Translations under genes and position numbers: made by a program
Assembly (NCBI GenBank): GCA_002709225.1
Contig: PAQH01000008.1
Location: 1-55,817 of the forward strand
Direction: 5' to 3'
DNA: 55,817 nt
Source: Planctomycetaceae bacterium
GTDB taxonomy: Bacteria > Planctomycetota > Planctomycetia > Pirellulales > Pirellulaceae
Notes under the pieces: generated by a model
The model's database searches: none
What the model was told of the DNA's origin: nothing
What the model saw: the letters and a program-made list of their open reading frames with translations, nothing else
Shown here: piece after piece, positions 46,271 to 55,817 of the stretch
Layout: each line of letters begins with the position of its first letter
How positions within the stretch are numbered: position 1 is the first letter of the stretch

Positions 46271-46993
46271 ATGGCAACATTGGGTGTCAACGTAGATCAC
46301 GTCGCAACTGTCCGAGAAGCGCGGAAAACTTACGAACCAGATCCGGTATGGGCAGCCGCTCTAGCGGAGTTAGGAGGCGCCGACGGAATTACAATTCATC
46401 TCCGTGAGGACCGACGTCACATTCAGAATCGAGACCTCCAGGTGATGCGGGAAACCGTCGCTGTCAAACTCAATCTGGAACTAGCCTGTGCAGAAGATGT
46501 CCTGGCAATCGCTACTGAGACACGTCCCGACCAGGCGACGCTCGTGCCCGAAAGCCGTGCTGAAGTCACCACGGAAGGTGGCCTGGACGTGGTTGGTCAA
46601 TATGATTCCGTTGCGCCAGCGGTGGAACGGCTCCAATCAGCTGGTATTCCGGTCGCATTATTCCTGGACCCCAGTCTGCCTCAAATCGAAGCGGGTGCCA
46701 AACTTGGCGTCCAGGCAATTGAATTGCACACCGGTTCCTACGCGCTTGCCAAGGGAAATGCCCAAGCACGGGAACTGGAAACGCTGCGGACCGCCGGTCA
46801 ACAGATCCGCCAATTGGGAATCCAATTGCACGCGGGCCATGGCCTGACCTACCAAAACGTCCAGGCGGTGGCCGCCTTCGAAGGCATGGAAGAGCTCAAC
46901 ATTGGACACAGTATCATTTCCCGAGCTTTGCTGACAGGAATCGAGACCGCAGTACGTGAGATGAAACGCTTAATCGAAAATGCCGGAAACTGA
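46271..46993 (+). CDS. pdxJ: pyridoxine 5'-phosphate synthase
   Basis: A 240-residue TIM-barrel enzyme of normal family length. N-terminal [39 protein letters not shown] and late [10 protein letters not shown] carry the expected His and Glu residues. It condenses 1-deoxyxylulose 5-phosphate with 3-amino-2-oxopropyl phosphate in vitamin B6 synthesis. It is followed 150 bp later by dapA. Confidence 0.98.
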   Translation: MATLGVNVDHVATVREARKTYEPDPVWAAALAELGGADGITIHLREDRRHIQNRDLQVMRETVAVKLNLELACAEDVLAIATETRPDQATLVPESRAEVTTEGGLDVVGQYDSVAPAVERLQSAGIPVALFLDPSLPQIEAGAKLGVQAIELHTGSYALAKGNAQARELETLRTAGQQIRQLGIQLHAGHGLTYQNVQAVAAFEGMEELNIGHSIISRALLTGIETAVREMKRLIENAGN

Positions 46994-47142
46994 GAACACC
47001 CAACGCGGCTACACGCGGACCCACATCCACCTCGCACTGACAGCGAGATTGCTTCCCAGCAGGCCGATTAGCCTCTATTATGTTCGCTGCCCATCGTGAG
47101 GCCTGTCACCCATTCCACAGCTCCCTACGTGAGTCGACTTCC

Positions 47143-48036
47143 ATGACCCGAAAAGGTTCTTCGTTCGCCGGTCTTTCGGTGGCGTTGGTTACCCCTTTCC
47201 GAAACGGCGAAATTGACCTGGACGCGCTGCGCCAACAAGTCGAGTTTCAGGTCGAAGCGGGCACAAAATGCCTCTGCCCAGTCGGCACGACCGGTGAATC
47301 ACCAACACTGTCACACGCAGAACACGAACGCGTCATTTCAGAAGTCGTACGACTTTCTGCAGGCCGCATCAAAGTCATGGCGGGTACCGGATCAAACAGC
47401 ACATCGGAAGCGCAAAAACTGACTCGCTGGGCGGCGGCAGAAGGCGCGAACGCGGCGTTGGTGGTAGCTCCTTATTACAACAAACCGACACAAACGGGGT
47501 TCTACGAGCACTACAAAGCACTAGCTGAGGAAAGCTCCATTCCCATTTGTATCTACAACATCCCGGGGCGCACCGGCAAGAACATCGAACCGGAAACAAT
47601 TGCGCGACTCGCCGAACTCGAACAGATCACCATGGTCAAAGAAGCCACCGGCTCACTGGACCAGGCGTCGGAAATACTCAACACGACTGAGTTGACGCTG
47701 CTCAGTGGCGATGACAGCCTGACATTACCTCTGCTTTCGATTGGTGGCGAAGGAGTCATCTCCGTTGTCGGTAATATTGTCCCCAGGGATATGATTCAAC
47801 TGGTGGATGCCTACCGTTCTGGCGATGTGACCAGCGCAACGAAGATACACCACCAACTGTTCCCACTTTGTCGCGATCTGTTGGGCATTGCCACCAACCC
47901 AATCCCCATCAAAACAGCCATGCAGCTGTTGCACCGAGATACCGGTGAAATGCGTTTACCGATGACTCCGTTAACAGACGCCGCGTTGGCGGCATTACGG
48001 AGCACATTGGGAGACTATGGTCTGCTTTCGGTCTGA
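47143..48036 (+). CDS. dapA: 4-hydroxy-tetrahydrodipicolinate synthase
   Basis: About 297 residues from the ATG at 47143; the frame is open to 47080 without support. The active-site elements are in order: T49/T50 in [13 protein letters not shown]138 in [10 protein letters not shown] with R143, and the Schiff-base lysine K166 in MVKEATGS. It condenses pyruvate and aspartate semialdehyde in lysine and diaminopimelate synthesis, in the cytoplasm. Related DapA-like aldolases (NAL group) share the fold, but the residue set fits DapA. Confidence 0.93.
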   Translation: MTRKGSSFAGLSVALVTPFRNGEIDLDALRQQVEFQVEAGTKCLCPVGTTGESPTLSHAEHERVISEVVRLSAGRIKVMAGTGSNSTSEAQKLTRWAAAEGANAALVVAPYYNKPTQTGFYEHYKALAEESSIPICIYNIPGRTGKNIEPETIARLAELEQITMVKEATGSLDQASEILNTTELTLLSGDDSLTLPLLSIGGEGVISVVGNIVPRDMIQLVDAYRSGDVTSATKIHHQLFPLCRDLLGIATNPIPIKTAMQLLHRDTGEMRLPMTPLTDAALAALRSTLGDYGLLSV

Positions 48037-48147
48037 CACACGCGACACGCGGGTGGGAAGGCCGGTTTGGATTTGGCGCATCGGCTCGCCGATGTTCCAA
48101 CCCAGGACCGTACTGTCAGGAACTCCCACAACCCCAAGCATCCACTG

Positions 48148-50433
48148 ATGGACGCGCACCAACAGAATCTTTTTTCGCTTGATCCGCTCGATCGGCATGT
48201 CGAGCCCGAGTCGGAAGCAACTATCGCGACCGTGGTGTTCGCCGACCCTCCCTTCGGTCCGTATGACTACCGCATTCCCGACAGCTATCTTCAGCACGTC
48301 CTGCAGGGACAACGGTTGCAGGTTCCACTGGGCGCAGGCAACCGACTAGTCACCGGCTACTGCACCCACATCGAAACACGCCGCGGGCGTTTCTCACGTT
48401 ATAAAGAAATCAAGTCAATCATCGACGACAAGCCTCTGGTCACACCGCGCATGCTGGAACTCACCAGCTGGATGGCCGGGCATTACATTTGCCACTGGGG
48501 CCAGGTTCTAGAAGCGGTGGTCCCCGCCAGCGTTCGTGGCCAGGCTGGCACGCGCGAGCAACTATTCCTGTCTGTCTCAACGGCCGTGACCGCGCGCTTA
48601 ACCCAACTCAAGTTGCCTCCCAAACAGGCTGCCGTTCTACGCGCCCTGGCCTCCTCTCCGACACCGTTAACCCCACAGCAAGTTGCCAAGGCCGCTCAGT
48701 GCACACAGGCCCCGATCAACGCCCTGCGCAAGAAACGGTTAATCCACTCGGAACATCGACGGATCCAGCAAGCGGATCTTGTTGAACACGCCGCCACTGC
48801 TGAAGCTCCCAAGACATTAAACGCCGACCAGCAACAAGCACTCGACGTCATTACCAGGCAGATCCATGCGGGAGCGAGCGCCACAACATTGGTTCATGGG
48901 ATCACGGGGAGTGGAAAAACGGAAGTTTACATCCGTGCCATTGACGAGGTCATTCGCCAAGGCCAGCAGGCCATCGTATTGGTTCCAGAAATCAGTCTCA
49001 CGCCGCAAACCAAACAGCGCTTTCGGTCGCGTTTCGAACGTGTGGCAGTACTACATAGTCATCTCAGTGCCATCGAACGTCACTGGCAATGGCAACGGAT
49101 TGTCGCAGGCGATATCGATGTCGTTGTCGGCGCGCGCAGCGCCGTTTTCGCGCCGACACCCAAGCTCGGCCTGATTATTCTTGATGAAGAACACGACGCT
49201 TCTTTCAAACAAGACAATGTGCCACGTTACCAAGCGCGCGATGTCGCTTTGAAGCGCGCGCGGCTCGAGGGAATTCCACTCGTCCTCGGATCGGCAACCC
49301 CTTCACTGGAAAGCTGGCAACAGGCACAGCAGGGACAATTTGCACTGGTACGGCTACCCCAACGTGTGCTCAACCGCCCACTGCCGGATGTGGCAACGAT
49401 CGATCTGAGAAACGAACAGCAAACGCGTGGTAGTCGTGGTGCTATCGGCCGTCAACTGCACCAGGAAATTCAGCGTGCTCTGCGTGATGCGGGACAGGTA
49501 ATCTTGCTGCTGAATCGACGCGGATTTTCGACTTCGATTCAATGCCCTCAATGCGGTCATGTCGTCAAATGCGATGATTGTGACATTGCGCTGACACATC
49601 ACCGAGAAAAAGAACACGTGCGTTGCCACTACTGTGACTACCAGGCCACTGCGCCCGCCCGCTGCCCCGAATGCCAGTTTGATGGCATTCGCTATGCGGG
49701 GCTGGGTACTCAAAAACTCGAAGCGGAAGTCCGCCGCCGTTTTCCAGAAGCTTCGGTGTTGAGAATGGATAGCGACAGTATGCAGCGGCCCGGCAGTCAC
49801 GAACAGGCGCCGTCCCAATTTCGCGCCGGGGCAGTGCAAATTCTCGTCGGGACCCAGATGATTGCTAAAGGGCTGGACTTCCCCAATGTCACCCTGGTCG
49901 GAGTAATCAATGCAGATACCGCTTTGCACTTTCCCGATTTCCGTTCTGCTGAAAGGACCTTCCAACTGGTAACTCAAGTCGCTGGGCGCACCGGTCGGGG
50001 AGACAAAGGCGGCCGTGTACTGGTACAGACGTTCAGCCCGGAACACCCGGCGATCCAAGCCGCCGCGCGCCATGACTACCGCGCTTTTGCCGAAAACGAA
50101 TTGCCGATTCGCCAACAATTCGCATATCCACCGTTCGGACGAATGATCCGTCTGATCATTCAAGGCCCGGAAGAAAAAACAACCGAATCATTTTCCGAGC
50201 AACTCAGTAACCAACTGGCAACCATGATCGCACAGTCTCCGGAGGCCATCAGGCTCTTGGGACCCGCCGCCGCTCCGATCTCAAAGTTACGTGGTCGATT
50301 TCGATTTCACTTGTTATTGCAAGCAGCCAACGGCAAGACACTGCGTTCCCTGGTGGCTACAACTGTGCAAGCCAGCAAGTGCCCCGGCGACCTACAACTG
50401 CTGATCGATGTCGACCCGCTCAGCCTGCTGTAA
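48148..50433 (+). CDS. priA: primosomal replication-restart helicase PriA
   Basis: About 761 residues from the ATG at 48148; an open frame extends to 48067. The N-terminal DNA-binding part holds FADPPFGPYDYRIPD. Walker A is GITGSGKTEVYIRAIDE and the helicase Walker B is LIILDEEHDASFKQDN. Two zinc sites form in CPQCGHVVKCDDCD and CHYCDYQATAPARCPEC. The late motifs ILVGTQMIAKGLDFPNV and VAGRTGRGDKGG are also present. It reloads the replisome at collapsed forks. The gene is complete. Confidence 0.97.
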   Translation: MDAHQQNLFSLDPLDRHVEPESEATIATVVFADPPFGPYDYRIPDSYLQHVLQGQRLQVPLGAGNRLVTGYCTHIETRRGRFSRYKEIKSIIDDKPLVTPRMLELTSWMAGHYICHWGQVLEAVVPASVRGQAGTREQLFLSVSTAVTARLTQLKLPPKQAAVLRALASSPTPLTPQQVAKAAQCTQAPINALRKKRLIHSEHRRIQQADLVEHAATAEAPKTLNADQQQALDVITRQIHAGASATTLVHGITGSGKTEVYIRAIDEVIRQGQQAIVLVPEISLTPQTKQRFRSRFERVAVLHSHLSAIERHWQWQRIVAGDIDVVVGARSAVFAPTPKLGLIILDEEHDASFKQDNVPRYQARDVALKRARLEGIPLVLGSATPSLESWQQAQQGQFALVRLPQRVLNRPLPDVATIDLRNEQQTRGSRGAIGRQLHQEIQRALRDAGQVILLLNRRGFSTSIQCPQCGHVVKCDDCDIALTHHREKEHVRCHYCDYQATAPARCPECQFDGIRYAGLGTQKLEAEVRRRFPEASVLRMDSDSMQRPGSHEQAPSQFRAGAVQILVGTQMIAKGLDFPNVTLVGVINADTALHFPDFRSAERTFQLVTQVAGRTGRGDKGGRVLVQTFSPEHPAIQAAARHDYRAFAENELPIRQQFAYPPFGRMIRLIIQGPEEKTTESFSEQLSNQLATMIAQSPEAIRLLGPAAAPISKLRGRFRFHLLLQAANGKTLRSLVATTVQASKCPGDLQLLIDVDPLSLL

Positions 50434-50531
50434 GGTGTTGGTCCGGCTAGCTTGGCAATATTCGCGAAACCGATCGCGGTGTACTATAACGACCTCTGCT
50501 GGTTTGCGACTTTTCACGGTACGGAGTTGTG

Positions 50532-53500
50532 ATGGACACGAATAAGCGCGAACTTCTGGGGCGCTAGCAGATCGTATCGGAACTCGGTTCAGGTGGTATG
50601 GGAAGCGTTCATCTGGCCAGGGATACAAGGTTACAGCGGGACGTTGCTATCAAGGTCCTCAATAATGCCGCTGTTGTTGACGCAGTGAGCGTCGAAAGGT
50701 TCAAGAGAGAAGTCAAAGCGATCGCCAGCCTGTCACATCCCAATGTGATCGGGCTGTATGATTTTACCGATGAAGACGGCACCGACTTTGCCGTGGTGGA
50801 ATATGCCCAAGGAACGACGCTCGATGAACGAATGACTGAGCAACCACTCTCGCGTGACGAAGCGATGCAAATCGCAACCGGAATGGCGAGCGGGCTGGCA
50901 GCGGCCCACCAGGCGGGTGTGATCCACCGTGACATCAAGCCCAGCAACGTGCTAATCACGGAGCCCAGTCAGGTCAAGCTACTCGATTTTGGCCTCGCCA
51001 CCGAGCGACAAATGCTCGACCTGGGCGATGAGACAATGAGTTCTCCCGAGCTGAAAACACAAATCGGAACGATCATGGGTACGGTTGGTTATATGTCCCC
51101 CGAGCAAGTCAGGGGAAATGCCGCCGACAAGCGAAGTGACATCTTCTCGTTTGGGGCCGTACTCTTTGAAATGCTGACCGGACAGCGGGCCTTTAAACGC
51201 GACAGCACCAATGAAACGATGCGTGCGATTCTCAATGAGTCCGTACCACCGATCGACACCAAGGCGTTTGCCTCGAGTGATCCGCTCTTTACCATCGCCA
51301 GGAAATGTCTGGAAAAATCGGCGGATCAGCGTTATCAGGACGTCACGGAACTCATCGACGCGCTCAATGCGGTCGATTTCACTCCCGAAATGCCCCGGAA
51401 AAACCGACTGGCGTCAGCCGCCGCCTGACAGTCGCCGCAGTCGCGGCGGCGGCGATTGTCGCGGCAGTTTTGTTCTTGCCATCACGCGACACACCGCCCT
51501 CCCCTTCAAGCCAACTGCAACCGAACAGGAAGGCAATGCGGCGGCAGGTACCGCCTCGACTGCTGCAGTCAATCGTGCCAGGCAGGTCGCCCTGCCTCAG
51601 ATGTTGGCTCTGGTCAGTGAAGGTGAGTTCATCCAAGCTTACGCAATCGGGGAAACACTCAAAGAACAGCTAGCGGACGATACCCTCTTCAAAGTGGCCT
51701 GGGAAAAAGTCGCGCGGCCCTTCACGATCACCAGCCACCCTGCTGGCGCCACCGTGCGTTATGGCGACTCCGGAACAGATCCAGCCACGTTCACCGAATT
51801 GGGGCAGACCCCCATCACGGAAATCCGGCTGTCGACGTCACCGAAACAATTTGTTTTCACATTGGACGGACACCACAACGCAATTGCCACGACGGACAAT
51901 CACTTCTTTGACTCCATCACAACAGTCACCCGCGTGCTCTCAAAAGTCGGGGAAATTCCCGAAGGTATGATCCGGATCACGGAGGGAATAGGATTCATGC
52001 TCACGGGAATGGCATTCGACAAGTCCGTAGCCGATGGGTTTGCTCCAACCGTTGATACATTTCTGATCGATCAATTTGAAGTCACAAATAAGCAATACAT
52101 GCAGTTTGTGAATGCAGGGGGATATACGAAACGGGAATACTGGGCCGATTCTTTCATCAGGCAAGGACAGGAAATCGACTTTGCAGAAGCGATGAAACTG
52201 ATGGTCGATACCACGGGGCGTCCCGGTCCTGCAGCGTGGGCAGTCGGCCGATTCGAAACGGGTCGAGAAAACTACCCGGTGCAAGGTGTCAGCTGGTACG
52301 AAGACCAGGCCTACGCCAACTTCTTGGGGAAATCACTACCCACCCCCTATCACGGGTCCAGAGCCAACGAGAGTTTTATTGGTACGGACGGACTCGGGAG
52401 GATGGTATTGCGCAGTAACATCAACAAAGGCACCTATAGCGAAGTCGGCAGCTACACCGGAGTTTCACCGTTTGGCGTGTCCGACTTGTGCGGCAACGTC
52501 GCCGAGTGGGTCGTCAATGCTGTTGGAAATCAGCGGCTTTCACTCGGCGGCTCAACAGAAGATCAAGAATACTTCTTCAATCAGGCCAACCCCGCCGACC
52601 CTTTCGACCGCTCTCAAAAACGGGGGTTCCGCTGTATCAAGTATCTCTCGGACAAATCCGAGGAGTTACTGGAAGATATTCAACTTCACTATCGTGATTA
52701 TGGCGATGCGAAAAAAGTTTCCGACGAAATATTTTCCGTCTACAAGAACCAGTTCGACTACGACAACTCGGCGCTCGAGCCGGTCATAAGTTACTCGAAA
52801 CAGGATGTATCGCCGGACTACGTGAAAGAACGTGTTGCATTCAATGCCGCCTATGGCGGCGAACGAATGATCGTCTACCTGTATCTTCCCAAGAACGTGG
52901 AGCCACCCTACCAAACACTGATTTTCATTCATGGGGCCGGTGCGATTAACCCGGTCACCAGTGAAGACAACCTCCGCGCAATGGCTAGCTTCAAATTTAT
53001 CCCACAGAGTGGTCGGGCGTTTGTCGTACCCGTCCTGAAAGGCCAGTGGGACAGAAATGACGGTTTGGAAAGCGGGGCCTCGAACGACTCGCAAGAATAC
53101 GCGGAGTTTCTCATCAAGTGGACCAAGGACTTTCGTAGAACGGTCGACTATCTGGAGTCCCGAGATGATATCGACGCAGCGAAAATCGGTAATCTGGGAG
53201 CCAGCTGGGGACCCTTCAATTTTCTGATCACCGGAGCGGTCGACCCTCGACTCAAGATATCAATCTGTTTCGTTGGCGGCCGTTCGATGACACCAGCGCG
53301 CGCCGAAGTGGACCAGATCAACTATGTCCATCGCGTCAAACAACCGACACTGTGGCTGGTGGGCGAGTACGATCAGATCTTTCCATTGAAACAGTCTTCG
53401 CGCCCGGCCTTTGAGTACCTGGGCACCGATCCCAAGGACAAGAAACTTGTCGTGTTTCCGTCCGGGCATTCACTGCCGGTCAAGGGTCGGATTCGCGAGT

Positions 53501-53541
53501 CCCTTGATTTCCTCGACAAGTACTTCGGCCCCGCCAAGTAA
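50532..53541 (+). pseudogene. Ser/Thr kinase-PEGA-FGE-hydrolase gene, broken by an amber codon and two frame changes
   Basis: The reading starts at ATG 50532 and meets TAG at 50565-50567, where related kinases have a Tyr (LLGR-stop-QIVSELGSGGMGSVHLA). After that the kinase is complete to the stop at 51428: IHRDIKPSN catalytic loop, LLDFGLA DFG motif and APE-like SPEQVRG. At about 51400-51428 the frame must shift for the transmembrane segment (RRLTVAAVAAAAIVAAVLFL). At about 51500-51535 it shifts again for the outside part, which has a PEGA domain (ITSHPAGATVRYG), an FGE-sulfatase domain (EGMIRITEGIGFMLTG to SDLCGNVAEW) and an alpha/beta hydrolase with GASWG nucleophile, VGEYDQIF acid and SGHSLP His. 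In intact planctomycete relatives these are one polypeptide. Assembly error is the alternative to decay. Confidence 0.85.
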
Positions 53542-53556
53542 CTACAAGCAGGATCA

Positions 53557-54525
53557 TTGCCCCACATGCTCTTCAATTCGCTTGCGTTCCTGATCTTCTT
53601 CGCCGTTGTCATTGCACTTCACTACCTGCCACTGCCCTGGCGGGTCAAGAAGGTCAACCTGCTGATCGGCAGCTACATTTTCTATGCCGCCTGGAATCCG
53701 CCGTTCGTAATCCTGCTGTGGATCTCGACCGTGGTGGACCGGTTTGCTGCCGGCGCAATGAGCCGTGAAGAACGACCGGCGCGCAGAAAGGTCCTGCTGG
53801 GCCTGAGTCTGCTGGCAAATCTCGGCATGTTGTCATATTTCAAATACGGGAACTTGTTGGCCGAGTTGTTCACAAACCTGATGAATCCGCTCGGATTTGA
53901 ATATACCGCACCCGAGTTAAGCATCATCCTGCCGGTGGGCATCTCGTTCTATACATTCCAGACACTGTCGTACACCATCGACGTGTACCTGAAACGCAGT
54001 GAACCGGAGACTTCATTTCTCGACTTCGCCCTGTATGTGACGTTTTTCCCGCAACTGGTTGCCGGACCCACCGTCCGTCCCTATCAATTGATCCCGCAAT
54101 TCAAAGAGCCGCGCACCGCCACTGAAAAGCAATTCGTCTGGGGATTATTCCTGTTCACCTGGGGACTGTTTCAGAAATCCGTGATCGCTGACGAAATTCT
54201 CTCGATCGTTGTAGGGGACACGTTCAATGCGATGTACAACATCACAGCATTTGACGCCTGGCTTGGTGTCCTGGCATTCTCCGGTCAAATCTTCTTCGAC
54301 TTCGCCGGCTACTCGCTCTGTGCCATTGGCATTGCCATGTGCCTGGGGTTCTCCATTCCCAACAACTTCAAATCACCCTATGCGGCTATTGGCTTTTCCA
54401 ACTTCTGGCAGCGGTGGCACATCTCTCTCTCCGGATGGCTGCGGGACTATACAAGAGAAGTTATCAAGCTCATTTTGGATTATTCTCCAGAGCCCCTTTC
54501 GATTACTGCACACTCATATGTCTGA
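53557..54525 (+). pseudogene. MBOAT acyltransferase (AlgI-like), truncated before the catalytic histidine
   Basis: A 322-residue frame with about nine membrane helices. It shows the AlgI/MBOAT pattern: NSLAFLIFFAVVIALHYLPLP, then SYFKYGNL, GISFYTFQTLSYTIDVY, LVAGPTVRPYQLIPQF and FWQRWHISLSGWLRDY. Full-length members run on for about 170 more residues with the GLWHG-type catalytic His. Here the sequence leaves the family right after WLRDY and stops 29 residues later. The next gene starts straight after, so a deletion of about 500 bp is the simplest explanation. It is probably inactive. Confidence 0.85.
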
Positions 54526-55589
54526 TCCCACTTCACAACACACATTGTTCTCACGAGCGACGATTGCCACAGTCGATCGGTAAGCGGGTATTGCTCGCGG
54601 TCGCTGGCTTGAGCGCCATGCTCCTTGCCGGCATGGAAATCAAAGCCCGCCAGGACAATTACCCTGTAAGCTACCCGTTTACCTCAGATATGTGGGTCGG
54701 CCAGTGGTATCGACGCGATGCGCTCCCCGCTGACCAGACTGTGTTCATTGGAGCTTCGCGGATCCAATTCGGACTGATTGTCAACGAATGGGAAAGACAG
54801 ACGGGTGACCGGCCACTCCTGCTTGCCTGGCCCGGTTCACCACCGGGCCTCGTATTGCACGAGTTGGCGAAACGGCAGGCGTTCAAAGGCACAATCATCT
54901 GTGGGATTGCCCCGCCCTTTTCTTTTGTGTCTCCAGAGTTTCCCGTACATGACTGGACCCGACGTAATCTCGAGGCAGCGGCAGTCCTGAAAACCTCGCT
55001 GGCATTTCATCTCTCCTACCGGGCCCAGTACTTTCTCAAACCACTTTTCCGGTGCCTAAATGATGCCGCGTTTTCTCCGATTGCAATAGCCTACGAACGG
55101 TTTCCGATTCCCAATCGTGCGGGACTCCTGACACCCATCCTGTTCCCCTTTGGCGCGACGCGTGATGCAGACATGCAAATGCGTTTCACGGATGAGATGG
55201 AAGTGAGCAAAGAGAAGCTCGAGTTCATTGACCGCATCCAAGCGGGAGGCCAACTTCGATTAGCCCATTACGGTCCGACGAAGATGGACACTCTGATCCG
55301 TCAATACCAGGAAGATGTTACGACAATTAGGGAGCGTGGAGGCAAAGTGATTTTTCTGCGACCGCCCAGCGACGGCCGATTTCGTGCTTTCGAGAATAAG
55401 CACTATCCACGCGCGCAATATTTCGATCGACTCGTCACGGCAACAGGTTGCGCAAGCATTCACTTTGAAAACTACGCTGAATTGCGCGATTTTCGCTGCG
55501 TCGAAGAATCGCATCTTTCCAAAGGCGACGGGATTGCATTCACCAAACGTGTTATCGAGATCCTCCGGCGAGACCAGATCATCGATTAG
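54521..55589 (+). pseudogene. SGNH-type partner of the MBOAT gene, with a frame change near its start
   Basis: The main frame reads about 335 residues from near 54580, with a membrane helix (GKRVLLAVAGLSAMLLAG), an SGNH-like block (VFIGASRIQFGLIVNEW) and a C-terminal HLSKGDGIAFTKRVIEIL. It has no good ATG at its left end in frame. In another frame an ATG at 54521 starts SDPTSQHTLFSRATIAT and stops at once near 54583. The two together would form a natural N-terminus, so one frameshift near 54570-54590 is suspected. Such proteins work with MBOAT acyltransferases to acylate an exported polymer. The alternative is a start inside the main frame at MLLAGMEIK (about 54620). Confidence 0.6.
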
Positions 55590-55665
55590 ACTCGTCTCCC
55601 GAGATCTGCACATGGCTCAGAGCGGAGATCCGCGGTGCCTGGTTGGCCACTGACGGGGGATTCTC

Positions 55666-55688
55666 AGACGCGGAGGCCTCCGGCGTCT
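55666..55688. terminator. bidirectional terminator-like hairpin
   Basis: AGACGC-GGAGG and CCTCC-G-GCGTCT form a stem with one bulged G between two convergent reading frames. No T-run is obvious, so it is a weak call. Confidence 0.4.
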
Positions 55689-55691
55689 GGT

Positions 55692-55817
55692 CTAGGGAGT
55701 GACACGCCGCACGCGATGGTTGACCGTGTCACCGATAAAGATCACCCCTTGTGGGCTGACGCAGATCCCATGCGGGCGATCCAATTCAGCCTCGGTCGCT
55801 GCCCCGCCGTCTCCCGC
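55692..55817 (-). CDS. 3' end of an NHL-repeat protein (partial)
   Basis: The last 41 codons of a minus-strand gene that runs off the window end; stop TAG at 55692-55694. The reading ELDRPHGICVSPQGVIFIGD followed by TVNHRVRRVTP is a typical closing NHL beta-propeller repeat. The rest of the gene is outside the window. Confidence 0.8.
   Translation of the reverse strand, partial: AGDGGAATEAELDRPHGICVSPQGVIFIGDTVNHRVRRVTP

Noticed and set aside
49354..50163. 269-residue minus-strand frame opposite priA
   Set aside because: It is antisense to an intact, recognisable priA and has no family resemblance.
50565..50567. Amber codon read through or recoded (for example as a special amino acid)
   Set aside because: Two frame changes follow in the same gene, and damage in the next genes fits loss or assembly error better than recoding.

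Overview
The window reads as chromosomal DNA of a planctomycete, probably of the Pirellula/Rhodopirellula type. The evidence is a secreted protein with the planctomycete N-terminal 'LExLExRxLL' motif and dockerin-like repeats, a DUF1501 plus DUF1549/DUF1553 (PSCyt2/PSD1) gene pair, a kinase-PEGA-FGE-hydrolase locus, a methanopterin-type gene (beta-RFAP synthase), several sodium:solute symporters, and lipid A/Kdo genes (lpxA, kdsB) that imply an outer membrane. No phage, insertion sequence or CRISPR array was seen. One tRNA gene (Pro, CGG anticodon) is present.

Region by region. 1-0.8 kb holds what looks like the decayed remains of a gene. 0.8-3.1 kb encodes a secreted dockerin/GlcG-like protein. 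3.2-17.1 kb is the most interesting part. It has an outer-membrane beta-barrel protein, two paralogous pentaheme cytochromes, a membrane-anchored decaheme cytochrome and a membrane protein with two H-X13-H helices, which form a minus-strand operon. Divergent from this operon are a giant cyclic-nucleotide-binding/four-cluster ferredoxin hybrid, a tungsten-type aldehyde ferredoxin oxidoreductase (AOR) and a MoaD/ThiS-like protein. I read this as one redox system: cytoplasmic AOR to iron-sulfur mosaic protein to membrane b-type diheme protein to periplasmic multihaem wires, with a possible outer-membrane conduit. The order of electron flow is inference.

17.5-30 kb carries a small outer-membrane protein, an M20 dipeptidase, a sialidase-like secreted protein, tRNA-Pro, a zinc-ribbon protein, a DUF3311/SSS transporter pair, ribosomal protein bS18 with a clear terminator, a hotdog thioesterase, a prenyltransferase-fold protein and a second SSS symporter. 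30-39 kb is a minus-strand run: an unknown protein, DUF1501, PSD1 and DUF1844 proteins, pyrG and kdsB. 39-50.4 kb holds a cupin, a third symporter with its small subunit, lpxA, a TPR protein, larE, beta-RFAP synthase, pdxJ, dapA and priA.

50.5-55.6 kb is unusual. A Ser/Thr kinase-PEGA-FGE-hydrolase gene has an in-frame amber codon plus two frame changes. The next gene, an MBOAT acyltransferase, is cut before its catalytic histidine, and its partner seems to lack an in-frame start. Either the locus is decaying or the assembly has errors there. The window ends in the 3' end of an NHL-repeat gene on the minus strand.

Short perfect tandem duplications of 15-18 bp recur in intergenic DNA throughout. 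All family calls come from reading motifs by eye. No database search was run.
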